Below, in pieces: positions 1 through 7,690 of a DNA stretch of 64,000 bases (position 1 is the first letter of the stretch; every line of letters starts with the position of its first letter). The position numbers and the translations under genes were made by a program. The DNA is from Oerskovia jenensis. GTDB lineage: Bacteria > Actinomycetota > Actinomycetes > Actinomycetales > Cellulomonadaceae. The DNA is taken from contig NZ_JAFBBO010000001.1 of the NCBI RefSeq assembly GCF_016907235.1, forward strand, positions 4,030,001 through 4,094,000, given 5' to 3'. Under the pieces are notes generated by a model. It saw only the letters and a program-made list of their open reading frames with translations. It made no database searches and was not told where the DNA came from.

Positions 1-204
1 AACGGGAAACAGCACCGTACCGGCCAGTATCAACTCGGTAACGATCGGCCGCTCGAAAGGGGCAACCGGGTGAAGTCACCCATCTTGGTCGGTACCGTTG
101 CCCCAAACCAATGGTGGGTCTCCCGCGAGTGTCGCCGAGCTCCGCGCGCAGTGCTGCTGCGGGGCGCGTCGACGGGGAACCCGCCATCCCCTTGAGGAGG
201 AACA
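1..204. other. Leader region upstream of the peptide importer
   Basis: No convincing gene is seen here. The stretch ends in a strong ribosome binding site, GAGGAGG at 194-200, four bases before the TTG start of the substrate-binding lipoprotein. The promoter of the importer should lie here or before the window edge. No clear -35/-10 pair could be picked. Confidence 0.4.
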
Positions 205-2052
205 TTGAAGATCTCACGGAAGTCTGCGGCTGTCGCAGCCGTGGCGGTGAGCGCCCTGGCGCTCTCCGCGTGCGCCGGTGGGTCCGGCGACGGCAACAGC
301 GACGACGGCGCAGGCATCAACGACAGCGAGAGCGTCAACATCGCGTGGAACCAGCCGTTCTACTCGTACAACGGCAACTCCATGACCGGTAACGCCACGG
401 CGAACAACGTCGTGCTCTACCTCATGCGTGCCGGCTTCAACTACTACGACGAGGACCTGAACCTGGTTCAGGACGAGTCGTACGGCACCTACGAGAAGGT
501 CTCCGACGACCCGCTGACGATCAAGTACACCTACGCGGACACCGCCGGCTGGTCCGACGACGTCCCGGCCGGCCCTGCCGACCTCCTCCTCGAGTGGGTT
601 GCCCAGACGGGTAAGTACAACAACGTCGAGCCGACGTACGACGAGGAGACCGGCGAGGTCACCAACCAGGCCGAGGTCGACGCAGGTGTCTACTTCGACG
701 CCGCGTCCCCGGGCATCTCGCTCGTCACCGACGTGCCCGTCATCGAGGACAACTCGATCACGTTCACGTACTCCAAGCCCTTCGCCGACTGGGAGACCGC
801 GATCGCCCCGAACCTCCCGGCGCACGTCGTCGGGCAGCGTGCGCTCGGCATCGAGGACGCGACCGAGGCGAGCGACGCCGTCGTCAAGGCCATCCAGGAC
901 GGCGACATCGCGAGCCTGCAGAAGATCGCGAACGTCTGGAACAAGGACTTCAACTACGCCGAGCTCCCGGACGACGCGAACCTCTACCTCTCGAGCGGCG
1001 CGTACGTCATGACGGACTTCGTCAAGGACCAGTACGTCACGCTGAAGGCCAACGAGAAGTACAAGGGCGAGCACAAGGCCGGCATCGACCAGGTCACCAT
1101 CCGCTACAACGGCGACCCGATGGGCCAGGTCCAGGCACTGCAGAACGGTGAGGTCGACCTCATCAACCCGCAGTCCACGGCCGACATCCTCTCGGCAGTC
1201 AGCGCGCTCGACGGCGTCCAGGTCGAGTCCGCGACCGAGGGCACGTACGAGCACGTCGACCTGCAGTTCTCCAACGGTGGGCCCTTCGACCCGAACACCT
1301 ACGGTGGCGACGCCGAGAAGGCCAAGAAGGTCCGCCAGGCGTTCCTCAAGACGGTCCCGCGTCAGCAGATCATCGACAACCTGATCAAGCCGCTGAACCC
1401 GGACGCCGAGATCCGCAACTCGTACACCACGGTCCCCGGCTCGCCCGCCTACGACGAGATCGTCGCGGCGAACGGCCAGTCCCAGTACGACGAGGTCGAC
1501 ATCGAGGGCGCCAAGGCGCTCCTGGCCGAGGCCGGCGTCACCTCGCCCGTCTCCGTCCGCCTGCTGTTCGACCCCAACAACACGCGTCGTGTCAACCAGG
1601 CGCAGCTCATCACCGAGTCGGCCGCCCTCGCGGGCTTCACGGTCGCGCCGTACCAGGTCCAGACCGACTGGGGCACGGACCTGAGCAGCGCGAAGTCGTT
1701 CTACGACGCGGCGCTCTTCGGCTGGCAGTCGACCTCGACCGCAGTGACCGAGTCGGACGCGAACTACCGCACCGGCGCGACGAACAACCACTACGGGTAC
1801 TCGAACCCCGAGGTCGACGCGCTGTTCGACCAGCTGCAGCCCGAGACCGACCCGGCCGAGCAGACCCGCATCCTCGGTGAGGTCGAGAAGCACCTCGTCG
1901 ACGACGCGTTCGGCGTGACCATCTTCCAGTTCCCGGGCGTCACCGCCTGGAACGAGTCCAAGATCTCGGGCGTCAACCCGCTCACGATCGCCCCGGGCAT
2001 CTTCTACGGGTTCTGGGACTGGAAGACCGGCAGCGCCGAGGCCAGCAAGTAG
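205..2052 (+). CDS. Peptide/nickel-type ABC transporter substrate-binding lipoprotein (family 5)
   Basis: This is the extracytoplasmic binding protein of a Dpp/Opp-type importer, 615 aa, within the usual range for solute-binding family 5. The TTG start is chosen because GAGGAGG lies four bases upstream. The N-terminus is a lipoprotein signal: basic residues (KISRK), a hydrophobic stretch and the lipobox LSAC with the lipidated Cys at residue 23, then a Gly/Ser/Asp linker. The mature protein has the family's large two-lobe size. Two tandem hairpins separate it from the permease genes, which fits the common pattern of more binding protein than membrane subunits. The ligand cannot be read from the sequence; oligopeptides are the family default. 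In M. tuberculosis the gene next to typA is lpqW, a distant relative of this family (from memory), so a non-transport cell-wall role is a possible alternative. Confidence 0.9.
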   Translation: MKISRKSAAVAAVAVSALALSACAGGSGDGNSDDGAGINDSESVNIAWNQPFYSYNGNSMTGNATANNVVLYLMRAGFNYYDEDLNLVQDESYGTYEKVSDDPLTIKYTYADTAGWSDDVPAGPADLLLEWVAQTGKYNNVEPTYDEETGEVTNQAEVDAGVYFDAASPGISLVTDVPVIEDNSITFTYSKPFADWETAIAPNLPAHVVGQRALGIEDATEASDAVVKAIQDGDIASLQKIANVWNKDFNYAELPDDANLYLSSGAYVMTDFVKDQYVTLKANEKYKGEHKAGIDQVTIRYNGDPMGQVQALQNGEVDLINPQSTADILSAVSALDGVQVESATEGTYEHVDLQFSNGGPFDPNTYGGDAEKAKKVRQAFLKTVPRQQIIDNLIKPLNPDAEIRNSYTTVPGSPAYDEIVAANGQSQYDEVDIEGAKALLAEAGVTSPVSVRLLFDPNNTRRVNQAQLITESAALAGFTVAPYQVQTDWGTDLSSAKSFYDAALFGWQSTSTAVTESDANYRTGATNNHYGYSNPEVDALFDQLQPETDPAEQTRILGEVEKHLVDDAFGVTIFQFPGVTAWNESKISGVNPLTIAPGIFYGFWDWKTGSAEASK

Positions 2053-2078
2053 TACCGACTCCGTCAGGTGAGACGAGA

Positions 2079-2115
2079 CGCTCGCGGGGAGGGTGTGAAC
2101 CCCTCCCCGCGAGCG
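2079..2115 (+). terminator. Hairpin after the binding-protein gene (attenuator/terminator)
   Basis: There is a perfect 15-bp stem, 2079-2093 paired with 2101-2115, with a 7-base loop. No T-run follows. It sits between the lipoprotein and the first permease gene and probably limits read-through or protects the upstream message from decay. Confidence 0.7.
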
Positions 2116-2144
2116 CGTAAGATCTCCTCGGTCGGAGACGACGA

Positions 2145-2176
2145 GAGGGCGCCGGAAGCACCCATCCGGCGCCCTC
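2145..2176 (+). terminator. Second tandem hairpin before the permease gene
   Basis: There is a perfect 11-bp stem, 2145-2155 paired with 2166-2176, with a 10-base loop. It lies 29 bases after the previous hairpin in the same 238-base gap. Together they are likely to set the ratio of binding protein to permease. Confidence 0.6.
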
Positions 2177-2290
2177 GCGCGTGCCTGCACAGGCCGGCCA
2201 GCAGTATCCGCCGTGCATCAGCTGCCAGGCCGCGGAATAGAATGACTCGCTGATCGCGAGTCCTCAGTCGTCTGCGAGGTTTATCCCAAC

Positions 2291-3817
2291 GTGTTGACGT
2301 TCATTACGCGCCGCCTTCTGGCCGGCATAGCCACACTGTTCGTGGCGATCTTCATGATGTACCTCCTGGTCGATCTCGCGATCGACCCCTTGGCCGACCT
2401 CCAGGAGTACCGCGGAGCGGACAAGGCCGCCAAGATCGCCGCACGTGAGGCGATGCTCAACCTCGACACCAACGTCGTGGTGCGCTTCTTCCAGTGGCTC
2501 GGCCACGCCTTCCAGGGAGACTTCGGCGTCGCCTGGCGCTCGGGGCAGGACGTCGGCACGCTCGTGTCGCACGCCATCGGCTCGACCCTGCAGCTCGTGA
2601 CGGCCGCCACGGTCCTGTCGCTGATCCTCGGTGTGTCGGTCGGTATCGTCAGCGCGCTGCGCCAGTACGCGACGTTCGACTACCTGATCATCTTCCTGTC
2701 CTTCCTGCTCTACTCGCTGCCCTCGTTCTGGGTCGCCGTCCTCCTCAAGCAGTGGGGGGCCATCGGGTTCAACGACTTCCTCGCGGACCCCACCCTCTCG
2801 ATCCCGGTCCTCGTCGGCATCGCGGCGCTCATGGGCCTGCTGTGGGTGCTCGCGATCGGCGGATCGGTCACGCGCAGGCTGCAGACCTTCGGTCTGGCCT
2901 TCGCGGCGACGCTGGGCGTCATGCTCTACGTCCAGCTCACCGACTGGTGGGCCAGGCCGCAGCTGGGCCCCGTGCTCATCGCGATCACCGGGGTGGGCTT
3001 CGCGTTCGCGCTGACGGCCGTCTCCGCGGGTCTGCGCAACCGCCGCGCGCTCTACACGGCCCTCGCGACCGTGGCCATCGGCGTCGCCCTGTACTACCCG
3101 CTCCAGGGCTTCTTCAACTCGGTGGTCCCGTCGCACCTCATGATGTTCGGCCTCGCGCTGGTCGCGATCGGTGTGGGCGTCCTGGTCGGCTTCCTGTTCC
3201 GCGGACCCGACTGGGGTGTCTCCGCGAGGACCGGTGGGATCACGGCGTTCGTCGTCGCGGCCATGATCTACATCGACCGCGTCATGCAGGTCTGGCCCGC
3301 GTACATGAACTCGAACGCGATCAACGGCCGTCCCATCGCGACGTTCGGCGACCGGACCCCGAACCTCGGGGGCAACTACTGGGTGCAGGTCCTCGACCAG
3401 TACACGCACCTGCTGCTGCCGACCCTGACGCTGATCCTGGTCGCCTTCGCGGGCTACACGCGCTACTCGCGATCGAGCATGCTCGAGGTCATGAGCCAGG
3501 ACTACATCCGTACGGCCCGGGCCAAGGGGCTGAGCGAGCGCACCGTCATCATGCGTCACGGCTTCCGCAACTCGTTGATCCCGCTCGCGACGATCGTCCC
3601 GATCGACGTCATCACGCTCATCGGTGGTGCGGTCGTCACGGAGCGGATCTTCAACCGGCCGGGCATGGGTGCGCTCTTCCTCAACTCCCTCCAGGAAGCT
3701 GAGATCGAGCCGGTCATGGCCTACCTCCTGATCACCGCTGCGCTCGCGATCATCGCCAACATCGTGGCGGACCTGATCTACGCTGCCCTCGACCCACGAA
3801 TTCGGGTGAACGCATGA
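2291..3817 (+). CDS. ABC transporter permease, DppB type, with a large extra membrane insert
   Basis: This is an inner-membrane subunit of the peptide-type importer. It starts at GTG, with TTG three bases later as an alternative. The N-terminal part is typical of DppB (membrane segment at about residues 10-30, then a periplasmic loop). The C-terminal part carries the EAA loop that contacts the ATPase (DYIRTARAKGLSE, about residues 400-415). At 508 aa it is far longer than the usual 310-340. Between about residues 155 and 345 there is additional sequence with roughly five or six hydrophobic helices and Arg-rich loops, not part of the canonical fold. The next gene overlaps its stop by four bases (ATGA), so the two permeases are translationally coupled. 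Confidence 0.9.
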   Translation: MLTFITRRLLAGIATLFVAIFMMYLLVDLAIDPLADLQEYRGADKAAKIAAREAMLNLDTNVVVRFFQWLGHAFQGDFGVAWRSGQDVGTLVSHAIGSTLQLVTAATVLSLILGVSVGIVSALRQYATFDYLIIFLSFLLYSLPSFWVAVLLKQWGAIGFNDFLADPTLSIPVLVGIAALMGLLWVLAIGGSVTRRLQTFGLAFAATLGVMLYVQLTDWWARPQLGPVLIAITGVGFAFALTAVSAGLRNRRALYTALATVAIGVALYYPLQGFFNSVVPSHLMMFGLALVAIGVGVLVGFLFRGPDWGVSARTGGITAFVVAAMIYIDRVMQVWPAYMNSNAINGRPIATFGDRTPNLGGNYWVQVLDQYTHLLLPTLTLILVAFAGYTRYSRSSMLEVMSQDYIRTARAKGLSERTVIMRHGFRNSLIPLATIVPIDVITLIGGAVVTERIFNRPGMGALFLNSLQEAEIEPVMAYLLITAALAIIANIVADLIYAALDPRIRVNA

Positions 3818-4899
3818 GTACCCCTCAGAACCCCCAGAACGGCGACGACTCGGTCACCATCGAGAACGCGATCGAGCTGAAGGACGTCGAAGGTCTGTCC
3901 CAGGGGCAGATCGTCCGCAGCCGGTTCTTCCGGCACAAGGGCGCCATGGTCGGGCTCGCCGTCCTGATCTTCGTGGTGCTGCTCGCGTTCACCTCGGTGG
4001 GCTTCGGCCCGGTCCCGGGCTGGTGGCCGCAGGGCGGCGGGTCGGGCAAGGTCATCAACCCGGGAGGCGCTCCCACGTTGAGCATGCCCACCTGGCTCGG
4101 CGGGTCCGGCTTCGCCATCGGCCAGCACCCGTTCGGTCAGGACGAGAACGGGCACGACATGTTCTTCTACGTCATGAAGGGCACCCAGACCTCGCTCGGG
4201 GTCATGTTCACGATCGGTGGCATCGCCTGCGTGCTGGGTGTCCTGATCGGCTCGCTGTCGGGCTTCTTCCGTGGTCGTACGGACGGCATGCTCATGCGCT
4301 TCACGGACCTCGTCATCACGGTCCCGACCATCGTCATCGGTGCCGTCATCGGCAAGATGGCCGGCTCGCTGAGCGCGGCCGTCTTCGGTGCAGCGCTCGG
4401 CCTGATCCTCTGGCCGAGCCTGGCCCGTCTGGTGCGCGGTGAGTTCCTGAGCCTGCGTGAGCGGGAGTTCGTCGACGCGGCCCGCGTCGCCGGCGCCTCG
4501 AACACCCGGATCATCTTCAAGCACATCCTGCCGAACGCGATCGGCGTCATCATCGTCGCCACGACCCTGCTCATGAGCTCGGCGATCCTGCTCGAGACCG
4601 CACTGAGCTACCTGGGCTTCGGCATCCAGTCGCCCGACATCTCGCTCGGTCAGCTGATCAACCAGTACCAGTCGTCGTTCGCGACGCGCCCCTGGTTGTT
4701 CTGGTGGCCCGGCCTGTTCATCGTGGTGATCGCACTGTGCATCAACTTCATCGGTGACGGCCTGCGCGACGCGTTCGACCCGCGTCAGAAGCGGATCCCG
4801 TCGCAGAAGAAGATGGACCGCGCCGCCGGTGCCTCGCGCGAGACGACGATCCCGCTGCAGGCCCAGGGCGGCCACGTCGGCCTGGGTGGCGGGAACTGA
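3814..4899 (+). CDS. ABC transporter permease, DppC type
   Basis: This is the second membrane subunit of the peptide-type importer, 361 aa, slightly longer than the usual 290-330. It starts at an ATG overlapping the preceding stop (ATGA). A cytoplasmic N-terminal tail with the OppC-N pattern (RSRFFRHKGAMVGL, about residues 30-43) precedes the first membrane helix. Glycine-rich periplasmic sequence follows, then the permease core with the EAA motif FVDAARVAGASNTRIIF at about residues 219-235. The end (GDGLRDAFDPR) is typical of the family. A very stable hairpin follows immediately. The ATPase gene does not come next: a reverse-strand gene intervenes. Confidence 0.92.
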   Translation: MSTPQNPQNGDDSVTIENAIELKDVEGLSQGQIVRSRFFRHKGAMVGLAVLIFVVLLAFTSVGFGPVPGWWPQGGGSGKVINPGGAPTLSMPTWLGGSGFAIGQHPFGQDENGHDMFFYVMKGTQTSLGVMFTIGGIACVLGVLIGSLSGFFRGRTDGMLMRFTDLVITVPTIVIGAVIGKMAGSLSAAVFGAALGLILWPSLARLVRGEFLSLREREFVDAARVAGASNTRIIFKHILPNAIGVIIVATTLLMSSAILLETALSYLGFGIQSPDISLGQLINQYQSSFATRPWLFWWPGLFIVVIALCINFIGDGLRDAFDPRQKRIPSQKKMDRAAGASRETTIPLQAQGGHVGLGGGN

Positions 4900-4911
4900 C
4901 ATGACCGGCCC

Positions 4912-4965
4912 CACGTCACCGGTACCGACGAACCTCCTCGGAGCGTCGTCGGTACCGGTGGCGTG
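4912..4965. terminator. Bidirectional terminator between dppC-type gene and PH-domain gene
   Basis: A 20-bp stem, 4912-4931 paired with 4946-4965, has only one G-T wobble and a 14-base loop. It lies between two convergent genes and ends one base before the stop codon of the minus-strand gene, so it can serve both. Confidence 0.75.
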
Positions 4966-4966
4966 C

Positions 4967-5557
4967 TCAGCCGAGCTGCGGCGCGAGCACCCCGAGGGCC
5001 GTGAGCACCACGAGACCGGCGACGGTCGCGAGGTGCCACGACGTGCGAGGCGTGAGCCCGTGGTCGTCGCCGTCCAGGTGACCGGCCGAGCGCAGCGCCT
5101 CGTAGCGTTCCCCGATCACGAGGGCTGCCGCGTCGGCGTTGGCGCCGCTGACCAGCCGGTCACCGACCATGCCCTTGGCGGGGTCCACCGTGCGGGGGTT
5201 GCGCAGCCTCGCCGCGGAGCCGCTGCTGGCGGGTGCGGCCCACGCCGTGAACGTGCCGGTCGTCGTCGTGACCTTGAGCGCCAGGTGCGAGTCCACGCTG
5301 CGGAAGGTGGGCCACGGGACGTGCACCGTGCGCAGCACGTTGCGCAGCACGATCTCTCCGTCGCTCACCTGGACCTCGGGGTTCCAGAAGAGCGCCCAGA
5401 CGACCAGCACCGCGAGCAGCGGCCACGCGCCGTAGCGCAGTACTTCTTCGACGCCCCCCGACGTCGCGAGGCTGACCAGGGTGACGAGCGCGACCAGCGC
5501 TGCGGCACCGGTCAGTATCCGGCCGTACGTCGACCTGAAAACGTGTGTGGGTCCCAT
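4967..5557 (-). CDS. Two-helix membrane protein with bacterial PH domain (CFP6-like)
   Basis: This 196-aa protein looks like the actinobacterial PH-domain family named after low molecular weight antigen CFP6. Two hydrophobic segments (about residues 10-45) come first. A beta-rich stretch follows with the family-like core WNPEVQVSDGEIVLRNVLRT and VPWPTFRSVD at about residues 57-85, and one more hydrophobic helix lies near the C-terminus. The ATG at 5557 is chosen because the frame runs into implausible Arg/Cys-rich sequence further upstream. The function is unknown; PH folds of this type may bind membranes or proteins. It is transcribed against the ABC importer genes on both sides and so interrupts that operon. 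A separate function is likely. Confidence 0.7.
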   Translation of the reverse strand: MGPTHVFRSTYGRILTGAAALVALVTLVSLATSGGVEEVLRYGAWPLLAVLVVWALFWNPEVQVSDGEIVLRNVLRTVHVPWPTFRSVDSHLALKVTTTTGTFTAWAAPASSGSAARLRNPRTVDPAKGMVGDRLVSGANADAAALVIGERYEALRSAGHLDGDDHGLTPRTSWHLATVAGLVVLTALGVLAPQLG

Positions 5558-5643
5558 GGGCCCATACTCCCAGAGATGCAGACATCGACCGGAGCGCTGA
5601 CCAGCGCCGACGTCCGTCGCATACAGGAAGGATCCTGATACCT

Positions 5644-7449
5644 GTGGCAATCGAGACAGCACCCCAGGCGGCCCCGGCGCCCACCGGCGAACCCGTGCTG
5701 ACCGTCCGTGACCTCGGCGTCGACTTCTACGTCGACGGCGAGTGGTTCCCCGCCGCGTCCGGCGTCAGCTACGACGTGCACCCGGGCGAGGTGCTCGCGA
5801 TCGTGGGCGAGTCCGGCTCGGGCAAGACGCAGTCGTCGATGTCGCTCATCGGTCTGCTCCCGCCGAACGGCCGGGCGACCGGCAGCGCGAAGCTCGGCGA
5901 CCGTGAGCTCATCGGGATGTCCACGAGCAAACTCCGCCACATCCGTGGCAAGGAGATCTCGGTGATCTTCCAGGAGCCCATGACGGCGCTCAACCCGGTG
6001 TACACCGTCGGGTTCCAGATCGTCGAGACGCTCCGCACGCACTTCGACATGGGTCCCAAGGACGCCAAGAAGCGCGCGATCGAGCTGCTCACGCTCGTGG
6101 AGATCCCCGAGCCGGAGCGCCGGTTCGACTCCTACCCGCACCAGCTCTCGGGCGGTCAGCGCCAGCGCGCGATGATCGCGCAGGCGCTGGCGTGCGACCC
6201 GCGCCTGCTCATCGCCGACGAGCCGACCACGGCCCTCGACGTGACGGTCCAGGCCGAGATCCTCAAGCTCATGCGCGACCTGCGTCACCGCATCGACTCG
6301 GGCATCATCCTCATCACCCACGACATGGGTGTCGTCGCCGACATGGCGGACCGCATCCTCGTCATGAAGAACGGCCTGGTCGTGGAGGAGGGGACGGCGG
6401 CGCAGATCTTCTCCGCGCCCCAGCACCCCTACACGCAGCGCCTGCTGGACGCGGTCCCGCACCTGGGCACCGCGCGTGCCGAGGTCGTCGAGCCCGCGCA
6501 GGCCGTCGCCGACGAGCGTCCGGTCGTGCTCGAGGCCAAGGACATGGTCATCGAGTACCCCGGCCGTGGCCGGGCGCCGGGCTTCCGCGCGGTCGACGAG
6601 GTCAACCTGACGATCCGTCAGGGCGAGGTCGTCGGGCTCGTGGGCGAGTCCGGCTCGGGGAAGACGACGATCGGCCGTGCCGTGGTGGGCCTCCTGCCCG
6701 TCACGGGTGGCGAGCTGACGATCGTCGGCCAGAACATGGTCGGCGCGCGCTCGAAGGACCTGCGCCCGCTGCGCAACCAGGTCGGGATCGTCTTCCAGGA
6801 CCCGGGATCGTCGCTGAACCCGCGCCTGCCGATCGGTGAGTCCATCGGGGAGCCCCTCATGCTCCACAAGGGCATCAAGGGCAAGGCGCTGAGCACCGAG
6901 GTCGAGCGCCTGCTCGACCAGGTCGAGCTGCCGCGTGCCATGCGCAACCGCTACCCGCACGAGCTCTCGGGTGGTCAGCGTCAGCGTGTGGGCATCGCCC
7001 GGGCGCTCTCGCTCGAGCCCAAGCTGCTGGTCGCGGACGAGCCCACGTCGGCGCTCGACGTGTCGGTCCAGGCCAAGGTCCTCGACCTGTTCCAGGACCT
7101 GCAGCGTGAGCACGGCTTCGCGTGCCTGTTCATCTCGCACGACCTCGCGGTCGTCGAGATCCTGTCCGACCGGATCGCGGTGATGCACCACGGCAAGCTG
7201 GTCGAGGTCGGGGACACGGCCCAGGTCGTCAACTCCCCGCGGGACGACTACACGCGTCGTCTGCTCGCCGCGGTGCCGGTCCCGGACCCGGAGCAGCAGC
7301 GCGTGCGCCGCGAGGCTCGCGACCTCCTGCTCGTCAACGAGGCGAAGGACATCGCCCAGGACGAGTCGAACGAGGTCGACGCTCTTCTGCGCTCGCAGGT
7401 GGACCGCCGCGAGAACATCGAGGGCGACCGCATCCCGCAGCAGCCCTGA
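5644..7449 (+). CDS. Fused double ATP-binding subunit (DppD-DppF) of peptide ABC importer
   Basis: One 601-aa polypeptide holds both ATPases that power the importer encoded upstream. Domain 1 has Walker [10 protein letters not shown] (about residue 55), signature [10 protein letters not shown] and Walker [13 protein letters not shown] (about 187). Domain 2 has Walker [12 protein letters not shown] (about 333), signature [10 protein letters not shown] (about 440) and Walker [13 protein letters not shown]. The oligopeptide C-terminal extensions that follow each ATPase are visible (for example [13 protein letters not shown]). GTG at 5644 is preferred, with AGGAAGGA at 5625-5632 eleven bases upstream; a CTG at 5635 is too close. 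The gene is separated from the permeases by the reverse-strand PH gene, so it needs its own promoter or long read-through. A strong terminator follows. Confidence 0.93.
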   Translation: MAIETAPQAAPAPTGEPVLTVRDLGVDFYVDGEWFPAASGVSYDVHPGEVLAIVGESGSGKTQSSMSLIGLLPPNGRATGSAKLGDRELIGMSTSKLRHIRGKEISVIFQEPMTALNPVYTVGFQIVETLRTHFDMGPKDAKKRAIELLTLVEIPEPERRFDSYPHQLSGGQRQRAMIAQALACDPRLLIADEPTTALDVTVQAEILKLMRDLRHRIDSGIILITHDMGVVADMADRILVMKNGLVVEEGTAAQIFSAPQHPYTQRLLDAVPHLGTARAEVVEPAQAVADERPVVLEAKDMVIEYPGRGRAPGFRAVDEVNLTIRQGEVVGLVGESGSGKTTIGRAVVGLLPVTGGELTIVGQNMVGARSKDLRPLRNQVGIVFQDPGSSLNPRLPIGESIGEPLMLHKGIKGKALSTEVERLLDQVELPRAMRNRYPHELSGGQRQRVGIARALSLEPKLLVADEPTSALDVSVQAKVLDLFQDLQREHGFACLFISHDLAVVEILSDRIAVMHHGKLVEVGDTAQVVNSPRDDYTRRLLAAVPVPDPEQQRVRREARDLLLVNEAKDIAQDESNEVDALLRSQVDRRENIEGDRIPQQP

Positions 7450-7467
7450 CCTGCGCACAGCACGGGT

Positions 7468-7507
7468 GAGATGCCCGACGACGGCACGCGCCGTCGTCGG
7501 GCATCTC
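7468..7507 (+). terminator. Terminator of the importer ATPase gene
   Basis: There is a perfect 17-bp GC-rich stem, 7468-7484 paired with 7491-7507, with a 6-base loop, 18 bases after the stop codon. There is no U-tract, as is common in high-GC actinomycetes. Confidence 0.8.
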
Positions 7508-7690
7508 GCGTTCGTGGGGGCGAGAGCCGGGTGTGACGGAGCACCCTCTCCACGCACTGGCAACCACCCGGTAAGATAGCCGTGCCCGGACGACGGCGCG
7601 CGCGTGCTCTGCGCGGGCGGCGCCCGTCCGCCGGCCACCAACTCGGGCGGAATCCTCCGTCGCTCGCTCCTCTCCCGAAATGAGTTCTGT

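Noticed and set aside
75-120. TTGGT...ACCAA inverted repeat in the leader of the first operon
   Set aside because: Arms are only five bases with a long spacer, not distinguishable from chance.
214-2190. A 658-codon open frame on the minus strand opposite the binding-protein gene
   Set aside because: It is a frame shadow typical of very GC-rich DNA. Its translation is Arg/Val/Asp-rich with no motifs, while the plus strand encodes a clear lipoprotein.
2068-2253. A 61-codon frame between the binding protein and the first permease
   Set aside because: It is built over the two perfect hairpins and has no conserved sequence.
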